Source of the DNA: an uncultured Eubacteriales bacterium
GTDB lineage: Bacteria > Bacillota > Clostridia > Oscillospirales > Oscillospiraceae
Direction of reading: 5' to 3'
DNA: 35,318 nt
Assembly: GCA_900546075.1 (NCBI GenBank)
Contig: URBH01000020.1
Coordinates: 1-35,318, forward strand
In this document: piece after piece, positions 1 through 7,946 of the stretch
Numbering within the stretch: the stretch's first letter is position 1
Layout of the letters: each line of letters opens with the position of its first letter
Program-made: the position numbers and the translations under genes
The notes under the pieces: model-generated
Told to the model about the DNA's origin: nothing
The model's database searches: none
Seen by the model: only the letters and a program-made list of their open reading frames with translations

Positions 1-160
1 ACTTTTCAGGGATACCCCTCACCCTCCGTGTCCATTTTTATGGGTACAGTTTACTCTCCGTCTTCGCTGCGCTCAGCCACCTCTCCCATAGGGAGAGGCA
101 AGGGATGCTCGCACGGTATAGAAGCGCGCCATTCGGTCTACTTGACAAATAAAATTATAC
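1..160. other. Intergenic end of contig with small inverted repeat
   Basis: I see no gene here. A short perfect inverted repeat, CCTCTCCC/GGGAGAGG at 80-87 and 91-98, lies in a CT-rich tract of the type often dispersed between genes in gut Clostridia. This is consistent with the assembly breaking at a repeat. Whether other copies exist cannot be judged from this window. Confidence 0.4.
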
Positions 161-165
161 AGGAA

Positions 166-193
166 AGGCACAGCAGATTATCCCGCTGTGCCT
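166..193 (-). terminator. Probable terminator of the CPBP protease gene
   Basis: AGGCACAGC (166-174) pairs with GCTGTGCCT (185-193), a 9-bp stem with a 10-nt loop. It lies about 55 nt past the stop codon of the minus-strand gene. On that strand it runs into a T-rich stretch (TTTCCTG, then TAATTTTATTTG). Confidence 0.6.
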
Positions 194-247
194 GTTAACT
201 GCCTGTGCGCCCCGCCCATTGCCAGGCAGAGGCTTTTGTATGCTGTT

Positions 248-1021
248 TCAGCTTCGGGTCATGGGCGTCTCGGCCGCCTTGAGACTGGCGTAGATCGCAA
301 TCAGTGTCAGGATGACCATTCCGACGGTGTATGGATAGCCCTCGTTCACCTGAAATAGACCCATCAGCGTGTTGGTAAGCCCGTGAAGCGCCATGCAGCA
401 CAGCACGGAGCCGGTGACGTCATAGATGGCCGACAGCCAGTAGCTCAGGGCAATTCCCAGAACCGCAAAGGATACGAAGGACATGCTCTGATGGGTATTG
501 CCCTCGATGAACCACAGCGGGACGTGCCAGCACACCCAGATCACGCCGATGATCAGCGGAGACGCCCAGCTGCTTACTTTTTTCAGCAGGATGGGCTGCA
601 TGGTGCCGCGCCAGCCCAGTTCCTCGTTTCCGCCAAAGAGGGTAGCCGCCTGCAAAAATACGACGAGAAAAACGGCGACCGCCGCGGGGCTTCTGGGAAT
701 GGTGTCCAGCAACCCGTCGGAGCTGAAAAAGAAAAGGGCAAATTCCAGCGCGGCAAACAGGAACAGATACCAGACTTTCCCCTTTTTATGGGCAGAAAGA
801 AATGCCCACAGCTTTTTCCATGAAAAACCGCCCTCCAAACACAGACACGCTGCGAAAGTCGGCCCTAGACCGCCCAGAGTGAACAGCACCATGGGGAGAA
901 CATCGGATTCCTTCATGGGTGTGACCTTCACCAGCAGCGCGTCGCCCCACCACAAAGCCCAAGTAATGCCAAAGGTCAATATCAGATATTTTCCCAATTT
1001 GCCCACAGCACGTCCTGTCAT
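248..1021 (-). CDS. CPBP family intramembrane metalloprotease (CAAX/Abi type)
   Basis: This 257-residue polytopic membrane protein matches the CPBP (CAAX protease and bacteriocin-processing/immunity, Abi) family. Conserved elements seen are the EExxxR motif in GNEELGWRG (E133, E134, R138), a following helix with H166 in CWHVPLW, and a late His in ALHGLTNTLM (about 214). These are the usual putative zinc or water-activating residues of this glutamate-type membrane protease. About six to eight hydrophobic segments are visible. The ATG at 1021 is preceded by an AGGCGG-like ribosome site. The gene stands alone behind its own strong promoter (1069-1097) and ends at a hairpin. Bacterial members are tied to peptide processing or self-immunity; the substrate here is unknown. 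It lies just downstream of htrA on the same strand but is separated from it by a terminator. Confidence 0.85.
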   Translation of the reverse strand: MTGRAVGKLGKYLILTFGITWALWWGDALLVKVTPMKESDVLPMVLFTLGGLGPTFAACLCLEGGFSWKKLWAFLSAHKKGKVWYLFLFAALEFALFFFSSDGLLDTIPRSPAAVAVFLVVFLQAATLFGGNEELGWRGTMQPILLKKVSSWASPLIIGVIWVCWHVPLWFIEGNTHQSMSFVSFAVLGIALSYWLSAIYDVTGSVLCCMALHGLTNTLMGLFQVNEGYPYTVGMVILTLIAIYASLKAAETPMTRS

Positions 1022-1068
1022 AACGTCGTTCCGCCTATCTCAAAAGAATTTTACTTTTCTGTAATAAA

Positions 1069-1097
1069 AGTATACAGATTGAACGTTCAAATGTCAA
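1069..1097 (-). promoter_or_regulatory. Consensus sigma-A promoter with internal 12-bp palindrome
   Basis: On the minus strand, TTGACA (1092-1097) and TATACT (1069-1074) are separated by exactly 17 bp. The spacer contains TTGAACGTTCAA (1079-1090), a perfect palindrome. A dimeric repressor sitting there would block the polymerase. The promoter faces the CPBP protease gene. Confidence 0.8.
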
Positions 1098-1114
1098 GAT
1101 ATTGCAACAAAATA

Positions 1115-1145
1115 CTCCCCGGAGAAACAGCGTTTCTCCGGGGAG
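1115..1145 (-). terminator. Intrinsic terminator of htrA
   Basis: CTCCCCGGAGAAAC (1115-1128) and GTTTCTCCGGGGAG (1132-1145) form a perfect 14-bp stem with a 3-nt loop. It lies 28 nt past the htrA stop. On the minus strand it is followed by TATTTTGTTG. It ends 17 bp before the -35 of the CPBP promoter. Confidence 0.85.
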
Positions 1146-1173
1146 GGGAAGCTTTGGGCTTGCGGTATCGGGG

Positions 1174-2481
1174 TTACCGTCTGCCGAAGGGATAATTGTT
1201 CCAGCCACCGCTCGGGCTGTCGGAGACGGTTTGCTGGGTCTGCTCGTTGGCCTGCGCCGACTGAACCTGCTCGCCTACGGTGACGGTGAGTTCTATGGTC
1301 GAGCCCTGACGGTAGACGGTCATGGTCAGCGTGTCGCCGATGGCGGCCTCGCTTACCAGATTGACCAGATCGCTGCTGCCGGTGATCTCCGTGCCGTTGA
1401 CGCTGGTGATGACGTCGCCCGCCTGAAGCCCGGCCTTGGCGGCGGGGGAATCATCGGAAACGGCCTGAACGGCCGCGCCGGCGGGGATGCCGTAGAGCTG
1501 GGTCTGCTGGTTCACGTCGGAAACGCTGACGCCCACATAGGGCTTGGAGATGTAGCCCTTTTCAATGATGCTCTTCACGATGGGCAGAACATGGTTGATG
1601 GGGATGGCGAAGCCGATGTTGTCGATGGACGCGGAGGAGGAAGAGGAGCTGGAATACTTGGCGTTGGTGATGCCGATGACCTCACCGTAGAGATTAAAGA
1701 GCGCGCCGCCGGAGTTGCCGGAGTTGATGGCGCAGTCCGTCTGAATGAGATCCATGGTCAGGGAATTGGAGAGGGTGACCTCCCGATCCTTGGCGCTGAC
1801 AAGACCGGCGGTGAGGGAGAAGGTCAGCTCGCCCAGAGGGTTGCCGATGGCCACCACGCTGTCGCCCACGTTCAGGTTGTCGGAGTCGCCCAGAACCACC
1901 GGGGACAGCCCCTGAGCGTCTATCTTCAGGACGGCCACGTCGTTGCTTTCGTCGTAGCCGATGAGCGCTGCGTCATAGGTGTCGCCGTTGTACATGGCTA
2001 CGGTGATGCTGTTGGAGTTTTCCACCACATGATAGTTGGTCAGGATATAGCCGTCCTCGGTGAGGATGAAGCCGGAACCCGCCGCGGCGGAGGTGGTCGG
2101 GAAGCCCCAGTAGTTGGTGGTGATGGAGGTGGTGATGCCGACGGTGGAATTGACGTTGGCGGCGTAAACCTCCGCGGCGGTCATCTCCTTGCCGGAATCC
2201 ACGGTGACGGTGTTCAGGACGCTGTTTTCCCGGATGCCCTGGAGCATGGCGGCCTCGTTTTTGCTTGCCGTACCGGTCTGGCCGCGGCTGCTTTCATACC
2301 ACATGACGCCGCCCGCGCCCAGAGCGCCGCCCAGCAGGGCGAACACCAGCGACAGCGCGCAGATGCGAAGACCCACATGGTTTTTCTTCTCCCGTTTCTT
2401 CGGCGTGGGGGGCGTGTAGGGGGGGATCTCCTGAGAAGGATTTTCGTAAGAGTTGTTGGAATCGTAGAATTGTTCATCCAT
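1174..2481 (-). CDS. htrA: HtrA/DegP-like trypsin-family serine protease with one PDZ domain
   Basis: This 435-residue, membrane-anchored protease handles envelope protein quality control. It has a cytoplasmic Pro/Lys-rich N-terminus, one transmembrane helix (about 36-60), and a trypsin-like domain with the triad His151 (LTNYHVVE), Asp181 (SNDVAVLKID) and Ser257 (NSGNSGGALFN). A single PDZ domain follows (AGLQAGDVITSVNGTEI), then a Gln/Ser-rich tail. This is the usual layout of Firmicute HtrA/DegP. I chose the ATG at 2481 because AAAGGAA lies about 10 nt upstream; the open frame continues to 2721 without a better start and would run into the divergent promoter region. It is transcribed divergently from the response regulator and ends at a strong hairpin. 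Its promoter carries the same direct repeat as the two-component and ABC promoters, so coregulation under envelope stress is inferred. Confidence 0.93.
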   Translation of the reverse strand: MDEQFYDSNNSYENPSQEIPPYTPPTPKKREKKNHVGLRICALSLVFALLGGALGAGGVMWYESSRGQTGTASKNEAAMLQGIRENSVLNTVTVDSGKEMTAAEVYAANVNSTVGITTSITTNYWGFPTTSAAAGSGFILTEDGYILTNYHVVENSNSITVAMYNGDTYDAALIGYDESNDVAVLKIDAQGLSPVVLGDSDNLNVGDSVVAIGNPLGELTFSLTAGLVSAKDREVTLSNSLTMDLIQTDCAINSGNSGGALFNLYGEVIGITNAKYSSSSSSSASIDNIGFAIPINHVLPIVKSIIEKGYISKPYVGVSVSDVNQQTQLYGIPAGAAVQAVSDDSPAAKAGLQAGDVITSVNGTEITGSSDLVNLVSEAAIGDTLTMTVYRQGSTIELTVTVGEQVQSAQANEQTQQTVSDSPSGGWNNYPFGRR

Positions 2482-2515
2482 AATGGTTTGCTTCCTTTCA
2501 TGTTTCATTGCCCAC

Positions 2516-2548
2516 AGAATAGCACGGAATGCTGAACAGAATCTGAAA
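2516..2548 (-). promoter_or_regulatory. htrA promoter with 11-bp-spaced direct repeat
   Basis: Reading the minus strand, TTTCAG (2548 to 2543), 5 nt, GTTCAG (2537 to 2532), 10 nt, then a -10 TATTCT (2521 to 2516). There is no good -35; the repeats occupy that region, as in promoters activated by OmpR/PhoB-type regulators. The spacing matches the two other promoters of this module. Confidence 0.55.
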
Positions 2549-2589
2549 AAATCGGCGGCAGGTTGTAAAAGAACTGTTAACAAACAAGA

Positions 2590-2625
2590 TTTCAGTTCCA
2601 ATTCAGAATTATTTGGTATTATAAT
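2590..2625 (+). promoter_or_regulatory. Promoter of the two-component operon with 11-bp-spaced direct repeat
   Basis: TTTCAG (2590-2595), 5 nt, ATTCAG (2601-2606), 10 nt, then TATTAT (2617-2622), which overlaps a perfect TATAAT at 2620-2625. There is no TTGACA at the usual distance. This fits activation by the encoded response regulator, that is, autoregulation. Confidence 0.6.
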
Positions 2626-2653
2626 GAAAACGGAATTTATGGAGGCATGTAAC

Positions 2654-3328
2654 ATGAAAATTCTGGTAATCGAAGACGAAAAGCTGCTGGCCGATTCCAT
2701 CAAGACGCTTCTGGAGGGCAAGGGCTTCGAGGTAGAGGTGGCCTACGACGGGGAGACCGGCGCGGAATATGCCGAGCTGGGGATTTACGATCTGCTCATT
2801 CTGGACGTGATGATGCCCAAGATGGACGGCTATCAGGTCGCCCGGGAGGTGCGCGCCAAGCGCTGCACCACGTCCATCCTCATGCTGACGGCAAAGTCCG
2901 CCGTGGAAGACCGGATATACGGCCTGAATTCCGGCGCGGACTATTATCTGACCAAGCCCTTCGACACCCGGGAGCTGCTGGCCTGCATCAACGCCCTTCT
3001 GCGCCGTCAGGGCAAGCAGGTGGACGAGCTGGTGTTCGGCAATACCTCTCTCGACCTGGACACCTGCACCCTAGTCTGCGGCGGGAAAAGCGTGCGTCTG
3101 TCCGCCCGGGAATTTGACGTGATGCGGTTTCTGCTTCAGGCGCAGGATCGGATACTGTCGAAGGAAATGATCCTCGCCCGGGTCTGGGGCTACGATTCCA
3201 ACGCCGTGGAGAACCACGTGGAGGTCTACGTGGGCTTCCTGAGAAAGAAGCTCAGCGCCATCAATTCCAATGTGCGCATTGAGGCCGTCCGTCGCTTGGG
3301 ATACCGTTTGGAGGTGGCGGAAGAATGA
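2654..3328 (+). CDS. OmpR/PhoB-family response regulator
   Basis: This 224-residue transcription factor has a receiver domain (1-115) and a winged-helix DNA-binding domain (about 128-222). The phosphoacceptor is Asp51 in LLILDVMMPKMDG, with the acidic pair E7-D8, Thr79 and Lys101 (TKPFD). The C-terminal domain shows the OmpR-type recognition-helix and wing region (NHVEVYVGFLRKKL, VRRLGYRL). The start at 2654 follows GGAGG at 2641-2645; the open frame upstream to 2483 has no ribosome site. The stop overlaps the kinase start by ATGA, so the pair is translationally coupled. OmpR-type factors bind direct repeats with about one helical turn of spacing. This is what is seen in front of this gene, htrA and the ABC cassette. 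Confidence 0.93.
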   Translation: MKILVIEDEKLLADSIKTLLEGKGFEVEVAYDGETGAEYAELGIYDLLILDVMMPKMDGYQVAREVRAKRCTTSILMLTAKSAVEDRIYGLNSGADYYLTKPFDTRELLACINALLRRQGKQVDELVFGNTSLDLDTCTLVCGGKSVRLSAREFDVMRFLLQAQDRILSKEMILARVWGYDSNAVENHVEVYVGFLRKKLSAINSNVRIEAVRRLGYRLEVAEE

Positions 3329-4530
3329 TTCGCCGGCTGAGAGTCAAGTTCATCTGCATCAACATGGCCGTCGTCACCGTCATGCTGCTGGCGATCCTCG
3401 GGATGCTGCTCCATTTTACCCATGATAATTTAGAGCAGCAGAGCATCCGGGTGATGCAGAGCGTTATGGCGGATCGCGCCGCCCCCGGCCGCCCCGGGGA
3501 ATTTCCCAGACAGGCGCAGCTTCCCTATTTCTATGTAAGCGTCAACACCCTGGGCGAGCTGTCTGCCAGCTTTGGCGGCTACTATGACCTGACGGACACG
3601 GCGGCCATTCAGCAGATCATCACCCTGGCGCTGAATTCCGGCGAGGATACCGGCATCCTGAAGGACTACAGCCTGCGCTTTCAGAAGCGCACCACGCCCT
3701 TCGGGCAGACAATCGTCTTTGTGGACATGTCCAGCGAGCTTGCCACCATGCGCAGCCTGACGAATACCTGCATCGGCATCGGCGTACTGGGCTTCGCCGT
3801 GTTTCTGGGGCTGTCCTTCCTGCTGGCAAAATGGGCGGTGAAGCCGGTGGAGACGGCATGGAACCAGCAGCGCCAGTTCGTGGCGGACGCTTCCCACGAG
3901 CTGAAAACGCCCCTGACGGTGATTCTGACCAACGCGGAGCTTTTGCAGGAGCCGGAGTACGACGAACAGGCGCGCAGCCGGTTCGTGGACAGCATCATGA
4001 CCATGTCCCATCAGATGCGGGGGCTGGTGGAAAGTCTGCTGGAGCTGGCGCGGGCGGACAACGGCGGGCAGAATCTGGTCTTTTCCCGGCTGAATTTCAG
4101 CGAGCTGGTAAGCGACGCCCTGCTCCCCTTCGAGCCGGTGTATTTTGAAAAGGGTCTGACCCTGGAAAGCAGCGTGGAGGAAGACCTCTTTGTCAAGGGC
4201 AGCCAGCAGCACCTGAAACAGGTGGCGGACATTCTGCTGGACAACGCGGCCAAGTACGCTTCTCCCGATTCCACGGTGCGGGTCATCCTGCGGCGGCAGG
4301 GGAGCCATTGCCTGCTTTCCGTGGCAAGCGCCGGGGACGCCATATCCAAGGAGGATTTGAAGAATATTTTCAAGCGGTTTTACCGCATGGACAAGGCCAG
4401 AAGCATGAACCACAGCTACGGTCTGGGTCTGTCCATCGCGGACAGCATTGTCTCCAAACACGGCGGCAAAATCTGGGCAGAAAGCGCGGACGGGGTCAAT
4501 ACCTTCTTTGTCCAGCTGCCCGCAGCGTAA
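3325..4530 (+). CDS. Membrane sensor histidine kinase
   Basis: This 401-residue partner of the upstream response regulator has a first membrane helix (about 9-30), an extracytoplasmic sensor region of roughly 110 residues, and a second helix (about 149-170). The HisKA phosphoacceptor is His191 in ASHELKTPLTVI. The HATPase_c domain has an N-box (LLDNAAKYA), a G-box (YGLGLSIADSIV) and a KHGGKIW end motif. There is almost no linker between helix 2 and the H-box, so a full HAMP domain seems absent. The sensor region resembles no ligand-binding fold I can name. The start overlaps the response regulator stop (ATGA). The operon ends at a GC-rich hairpin. The signal is unknown; the regulon (HtrA and an ABC exporter-like cassette) suggests envelope damage. 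Confidence 0.92.
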   Translation: MIRRLRVKFICINMAVVTVMLLAILGMLLHFTHDNLEQQSIRVMQSVMADRAAPGRPGEFPRQAQLPYFYVSVNTLGELSASFGGYYDLTDTAAIQQIITLALNSGEDTGILKDYSLRFQKRTTPFGQTIVFVDMSSELATMRSLTNTCIGIGVLGFAVFLGLSFLLAKWAVKPVETAWNQQRQFVADASHELKTPLTVILTNAELLQEPEYDEQARSRFVDSIMTMSHQMRGLVESLLELARADNGGQNLVFSRLNFSELVSDALLPFEPVYFEKGLTLESSVEEDLFVKGSQQHLKQVADILLDNAAKYASPDSTVRVILRRQGSHCLLSVASAGDAISKEDLKNIFKRFYRMDKARSMNHSYGLGLSIADSIVSKHGGKIWAESADGVNTFFVQLPAA

Positions 4531-4535
4531 GCTTT

Positions 4536-4562
4536 AGCCGGGACGGCATTGCCGTCCCGGCT
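4536..4562 (+). terminator. Terminator after the two-component operon
   Basis: AGCCGGGACGGC (4536-4547) and GCCGTCCCGGCT (4551-4562) form a perfect 12-bp stem with a 3-nt loop 5 nt past the kinase stop codon. The T tract (GCGTTTATT) is weak. Confidence 0.7.
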
Positions 4563-4590
4563 GCGTTTATTCACAGACGCGTAACATTTT

Positions 4591-4623
4591 TTTAAGAGTC
4601 CTTTCAGCTTCCGGTACTATAAT
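4591..4623 (+). promoter_or_regulatory. ABC cassette promoter with 11-bp-spaced direct repeat
   Basis: TTTAAG (4591-4596), 5 nt, TTTCAG (4602-4607), 10 nt, TATAAT (4618-4623). A -35 hexamer is missing. Repeat period and distance to the -10 equal those of the htrA and two-component promoters. Confidence 0.6.
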
Positions 4624-4669
4624 CGAAAGCGAGTATGGGCATCGCCCAGCAACAGAAGGAGGAACCGCG

Positions 4670-5626
4670 TTGATCGAAGTAAAGCATCTGACCAAGCGCT
4701 ACGGCAGTCATACCGCCGTGTCCGACCTGTCCTTCACCGTGGAGAAGGGGCAGATCTATGGCTTTCTAGGCCCGAACGGCGCCGGAAAATCCACGACTAT
4801 GAACATTATGACCGGCTGCCTTGCCGCCACCTCCGGCGAGGTGGTTATCGGCGGCTATGATATCTTCCAGGACGCCGCCCAGGCCAAGCGCCTTATCGGC
4901 TATCTTCCCGAGCAGCCGCCGCTGTATCTGGACAGAACGCCCCGGGAATATCTGCGCTTCGTGGCGCGGGCAAAGGGTATCCCGGAAAAGAACATTTCAG
5001 CGGAGCTGGACAGGGTCATGACCGTCACCGGAACATGGGACGTTGCCGACCGGCTGATGAAGAACCTCTCCAAGGGCTACCGCCAGCGGGTGGGCATTGC
5101 CCAGGCGGTGCTGGGGGATCCGGAGGTCATCATTCTGGACGAACCCACCGTGGGACTTGACCCCCGGCAGATCACGGAGATACGGGAGCTGATTCGTCAG
5201 CTTGGCAAGGAGCGCACCGTCATTCTTTCCAGCCACATTCTCTCGGAGGTGCAGCAGGTCTGCACCACCATCCTGATTCTCTCCAAGGGGAAACTGGTGG
5301 CCTGCGACACCCCGGAAAATCTGGAGCGGCTGTTCGCGGGAAAAAGCACCGTGGAGCTGACCGCGGAGGCGGCGGAGGAAGAAATCCCCGGCATTCTCTC
5401 CGGCGTTTCCCACATTGTAAATTTGACGGCAAACGCCCGGCAGGATGGCGCCTGCGACGTGACGCTGGAGCTTGACACGCCGGCGGAACATGAAATTTGC
5501 CGGGAAATTTTCTTCGCCTTCAGCAGATCGGGCAAGGCGATTCTCCGCATGACCGCCGGGAAGGCGAGCCTTGAGGACATTTTCATGGAGTTGACCGATT
5601 CCGGAAAGGGGGAGGAAACCAAATGA
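4670..5626 (+). CDS. ABC transporter ATP-binding protein (GldA/CcmA type)
   Basis: This 318-residue ATPase would drive the membrane complex encoded just downstream. Motifs: Walker A GPNGAGKST (34-42), signature LSKGYRQRV, Walker B VIILDEPTVGLDP and the switch His in LSSHILSEV. About 90 residues follow the nucleotide-binding domain, typical of ABC-2 exporters of the gliding-motility (GldA) or multidrug type. The start is TTG at 4670, chosen because AAGGAGG lies 7 nt upstream and the sequence from there (IEVKHLTKRYGSHTAV) is the normal family start. The stop overlaps the next gene by ATGA. It is the first gene of a four-gene operon and sits behind the repeat-containing promoter. Confidence 0.92.
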   Translation: MIEVKHLTKRYGSHTAVSDLSFTVEKGQIYGFLGPNGAGKSTTMNIMTGCLAATSGEVVIGGYDIFQDAAQAKRLIGYLPEQPPLYLDRTPREYLRFVARAKGIPEKNISAELDRVMTVTGTWDVADRLMKNLSKGYRQRVGIAQAVLGDPEVIILDEPTVGLDPRQITEIRELIRQLGKERTVILSSHILSEVQQVCTTILILSKGKLVACDTPENLERLFAGKSTVELTAEAAEEEIPGILSGVSHIVNLTANARQDGACDVTLELDTPAEHEICREIFFAFSRSGKAILRMTAGKASLEDIFMELTDSGKGEETK

Positions 5627-6489
5627 GAGCGGTATTCCGGCACGAGCTTTCGTCCTATTTTACGGGGGTGACGGGGTACGTGTTCGGCGCGTTTTTGCTG
5701 CTGTTCACGGGCATTTACACCATGGTCTACAATTTGCAGTCCGCCTCCGTACATTTTGAATATGTGCTTGGGAGCATGAGCTTCGTGTTCCTGATCATTG
5801 TTCCCATCCTGACCATGCGGGTGCTGGCGGAGGAGCGGCGGCAGAAGACCGACCAGCTGCTGTATTCTCTGCCCCTGACCATGACCCAGGTGGTGCTGGG
5901 CAAATTCGCCGCCATGCTGGTGGTGTTCGCCGCGCCTATGGCGGTGATCTGCCTGTACCCGGTGGTGCTGTCCGCCTACGGCAATGTGTATCTGCCTGCG
6001 GCCTACGGCGCTATTGTGGGATTCTTCTTCTTAGGGATGGCGCTGCTGGCCATCGGCATGTACATTTCCTCCGTGACGGAAAGTCAGGCCGTGGCGGCGG
6101 GATTGTGCTTCGTGGTGATGCTGGTGAACTATTTTCTGTCCGACCTGGCAGGGTTTGCGTCCGCCACGGCCTATTCGTCCCTGGCGGCGCTGGCGGTGAC
6201 GGCGTTGATCGCCTGCGGCATTGTGTATCTGATGACGAAAAACGGCTTTGTGTCCCTGATTCTGGCGGCAGTGCTGGAAGCGGGGCTGATCGGGGCGTAT
6301 CTCTGGGATTCCAGCCGGTTTGAGGGATTGTTCCCTCAGATCATTTCCCAGCTGAGCCTGTTTGCCCGGTTTTATACCATCGTCAACGGCGTGTTCGACG
6401 TGACCGCCATTGTGTATTACCTGTCGGTGACGGGATTTTTCCTGTTTTTAAGCGTGCAGTCCCTGGAAAAGCGGAGGTGGAGTGAATGA
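5623..6489 (+). CDS. ABC-2 type permease (GldF-like)
   Basis: This 288-residue integral membrane protein has six predicted hydrophobic segments and starts with MRAVFRHELSSYFTGVTGYVFG, cut here only by family custom: the FRHEL..YF..P/TGYVFGA pattern is typical of GldF-like ABC-2 permeases. The charged VLAEERRQKTDQLLYSLPLT stretch after the second helix is the usual coupling region of this family. The ATG overlaps the ATPase stop and its own stop overlaps the next start, so the genes are coupled. The protein should form the membrane channel with the upstream ATPase. Substrate is unknown; in Bacteroidota GldAFG supports gliding, which is not expected in this organism, so an envelope or secretion role is more likely. 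Confidence 0.9.
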   Translation: MRAVFRHELSSYFTGVTGYVFGAFLLLFTGIYTMVYNLQSASVHFEYVLGSMSFVFLIIVPILTMRVLAEERRQKTDQLLYSLPLTMTQVVLGKFAAMLVVFAAPMAVICLYPVVLSAYGNVYLPAAYGAIVGFFFLGMALLAIGMYISSVTESQAVAAGLCFVVMLVNYFLSDLAGFASATAYSSLAALAVTALIACGIVYLMTKNGFVSLILAAVLEAGLIGAYLWDSSRFEGLFPQIISQLSLFARFYTIVNGVFDVTAIVYYLSVTGFFLFLSVQSLEKRRWSE

Positions 6490-7946
6490 AAAAGCCCAAT
6501 TTCAGCTGGAAGCGGGTGGCGGATTCCTTCTCCACCCGGTCGTTCCGGGTCGGCGGCTACAGCGTGGCCGCGGCGGCCATTGTGCTGGCCATTGCCGTGA
6601 TGGTCAACGTGTTCGCCGCCGCCCTCCCGGCAAGCGTAACCAAATTCGACACCACGGCCAATCAGCTGTTCACATTGTCTGAGCAGACGGAGAAGCTGGT
6701 GAGCGGCCTGACGGACGAGGTGACGGTGTACTGGATCGTCCGCAGCGGGCAGGAGGAAAGCTACCTGGAATCCCTGCTGAGCCGCTACCAGTCCCTCAGC
6801 GACAAAATCCGCGTGGTGAAGAAGGACCCGGACGTGTTTCCCACCTTCACCCAGCAGTATACCGACAGCTTCACGGAAAACAGCCTGATCGTGGAGGCCG
6901 GGGAGCGGTACCGGTACGTGGACTATAACGACATTTTCGTGATGGACTACACCAGCTATTACTACTACGGCACGGAAAGCTGGAGCTTCTGCGGAGAAAG
7001 CGAGCTGACCAGCGCCATTGACTACGTGGTGAGCGAGAATCTCCCCAAGGTGTACCTGCTCACCGGCCACGGGGAAAGCAGCCTGAGAGACAGCTTTACC
7101 TCGGCGGTGAAGCAGCAGAATATCGAGACGGCGGAGCTGTCCCTGCTGACGCTGGAATCCGTCCCCGCCGGCGCGGACTGCATTCTCATCAACGCCCCCC
7201 AGAGCGACATTTCCCTGGACGAGCAGAGTAAGCTCCTGGAATATCTGGGCAACGGCGGCAACCTGTTTCTCATCACCGACCCGCCGAAAAACGGGAAGCT
7301 TACCAATCTGGAAGCGCTGATGGCGGATTACGGCGTTACCACCGTGGACGGCGTCGTGGTGGAAAGCGACCAGAGCCATTACGTCTGGGGCACGCCCTAT
7401 TTTCTGCTGCCGGACATTGCGTCCCACGCCATTACCACGCCTCTGACCGAGGGCGGCTACCGGGTGCTGCTGCCCATCGCTCAGGGGTTGACGGTGGCGG
7501 ATGACCTGCGGGACACCCTGTCCGTCACCAAGCTGCTCACCACATCCGCTTCCGCATTCGCCAAGGCGGCAGGGTATGACCTGACCACCTACGAAAAGGA
7601 GGAGGGGGACGTAAACGGCCCCTTTGCCCTGGCGGTCGCCATCAGCGACACCGTGGACGACGGCATCACCGGCGACATCGTCTGGGTATCCTCCGCGGCG
7701 CTGGTGGACGACCAGACCAACACCCAGGTTTCCGGCGGCAATCAGGACTTCTTCCTCAACGCCCTGGGATACCTGTGTCAGGCAGAACAGAGCAGCCTGT
7801 CCATCCACGCGAAATCCCTGAGCAGCGACACGCTGACCATGGACAGCGCCACGGTATCGCTGCTCACCATAGCGGTGGTGGGTGTGATTCCCGCGGCGGT
7901 CATCACCTTGGGAATCGTCATCTGGATAAGGAGGAAGCGCAGATGA
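6486..7946 (+). CDS. GldG-family ABC auxiliary protein
   Basis: This 486-residue protein has one N-terminal membrane helix (about 20-43), a long extracytoplasmic region and a C-terminal helix (about 458-480) ending in RRKRR. The extracytoplasmic part matches the GldG/ABC-type uncharacterised transport family: the segment TKFDTTANQLFTLSEQT followed by a thioredoxin-like region and a Rossmann-like part (VYLLTGHGES, ADCILINAPQSD, LLEYLGNGGNLFLITDP) is typical. In GldG systems this subunit accompanies a GldF permease. The start overlaps the upstream stop by ATGA. The position between GldF-like and DUF4340 proteins is the standard Firmicute/Bacteroidota cassette order. Function is inferred from the family only. 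Confidence 0.88.
   Translation: MKKPNFSWKRVADSFSTRSFRVGGYSVAAAAIVLAIAVMVNVFAAALPASVTKFDTTANQLFTLSEQTEKLVSGLTDEVTVYWIVRSGQEESYLESLLSRYQSLSDKIRVVKKDPDVFPTFTQQYTDSFTENSLIVEAGERYRYVDYNDIFVMDYTSYYYYGTESWSFCGESELTSAIDYVVSENLPKVYLLTGHGESSLRDSFTSAVKQQNIETAELSLLTLESVPAGADCILINAPQSDISLDEQSKLLEYLGNGGNLFLITDPPKNGKLTNLEALMADYGVTTVDGVVVESDQSHYVWGTPYFLLPDIASHAITTPLTEGGYRVLLPIAQGLTVADDLRDTLSVTKLLTTSASAFAKAAGYDLTTYEKEEGDVNGPFALAVAISDTVDDGITGDIVWVSSAALVDDQTNTQVSGGNQDFFLNALGYLCQAEQSSLSIHAKSLSSDTLTMDSATVSLLTIAVVGVIPAAVITLGIVIWIRRKRR

Noticed and set aside
1102..2535. Long plus-strand frame of 477 codons opposite htrA
   Set aside because: Very Gly/Asp/Val-rich text without any domain, no ribosome site, exactly antisense to a clear protease gene; a by-product of high GC at third positions.
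2482..2721. Upstream in-frame extension of htrA to 2721
   Set aside because: It would cover the divergent promoters and the start of the response regulator; the ATG at 2481 has a good ribosome site and family-like start.
6417..7808. 463-codon minus-strand frame opposite the GldG-like gene
   Set aside because: Antisense shadow; the plus-strand gene is family-recognisable and operon-coupled.
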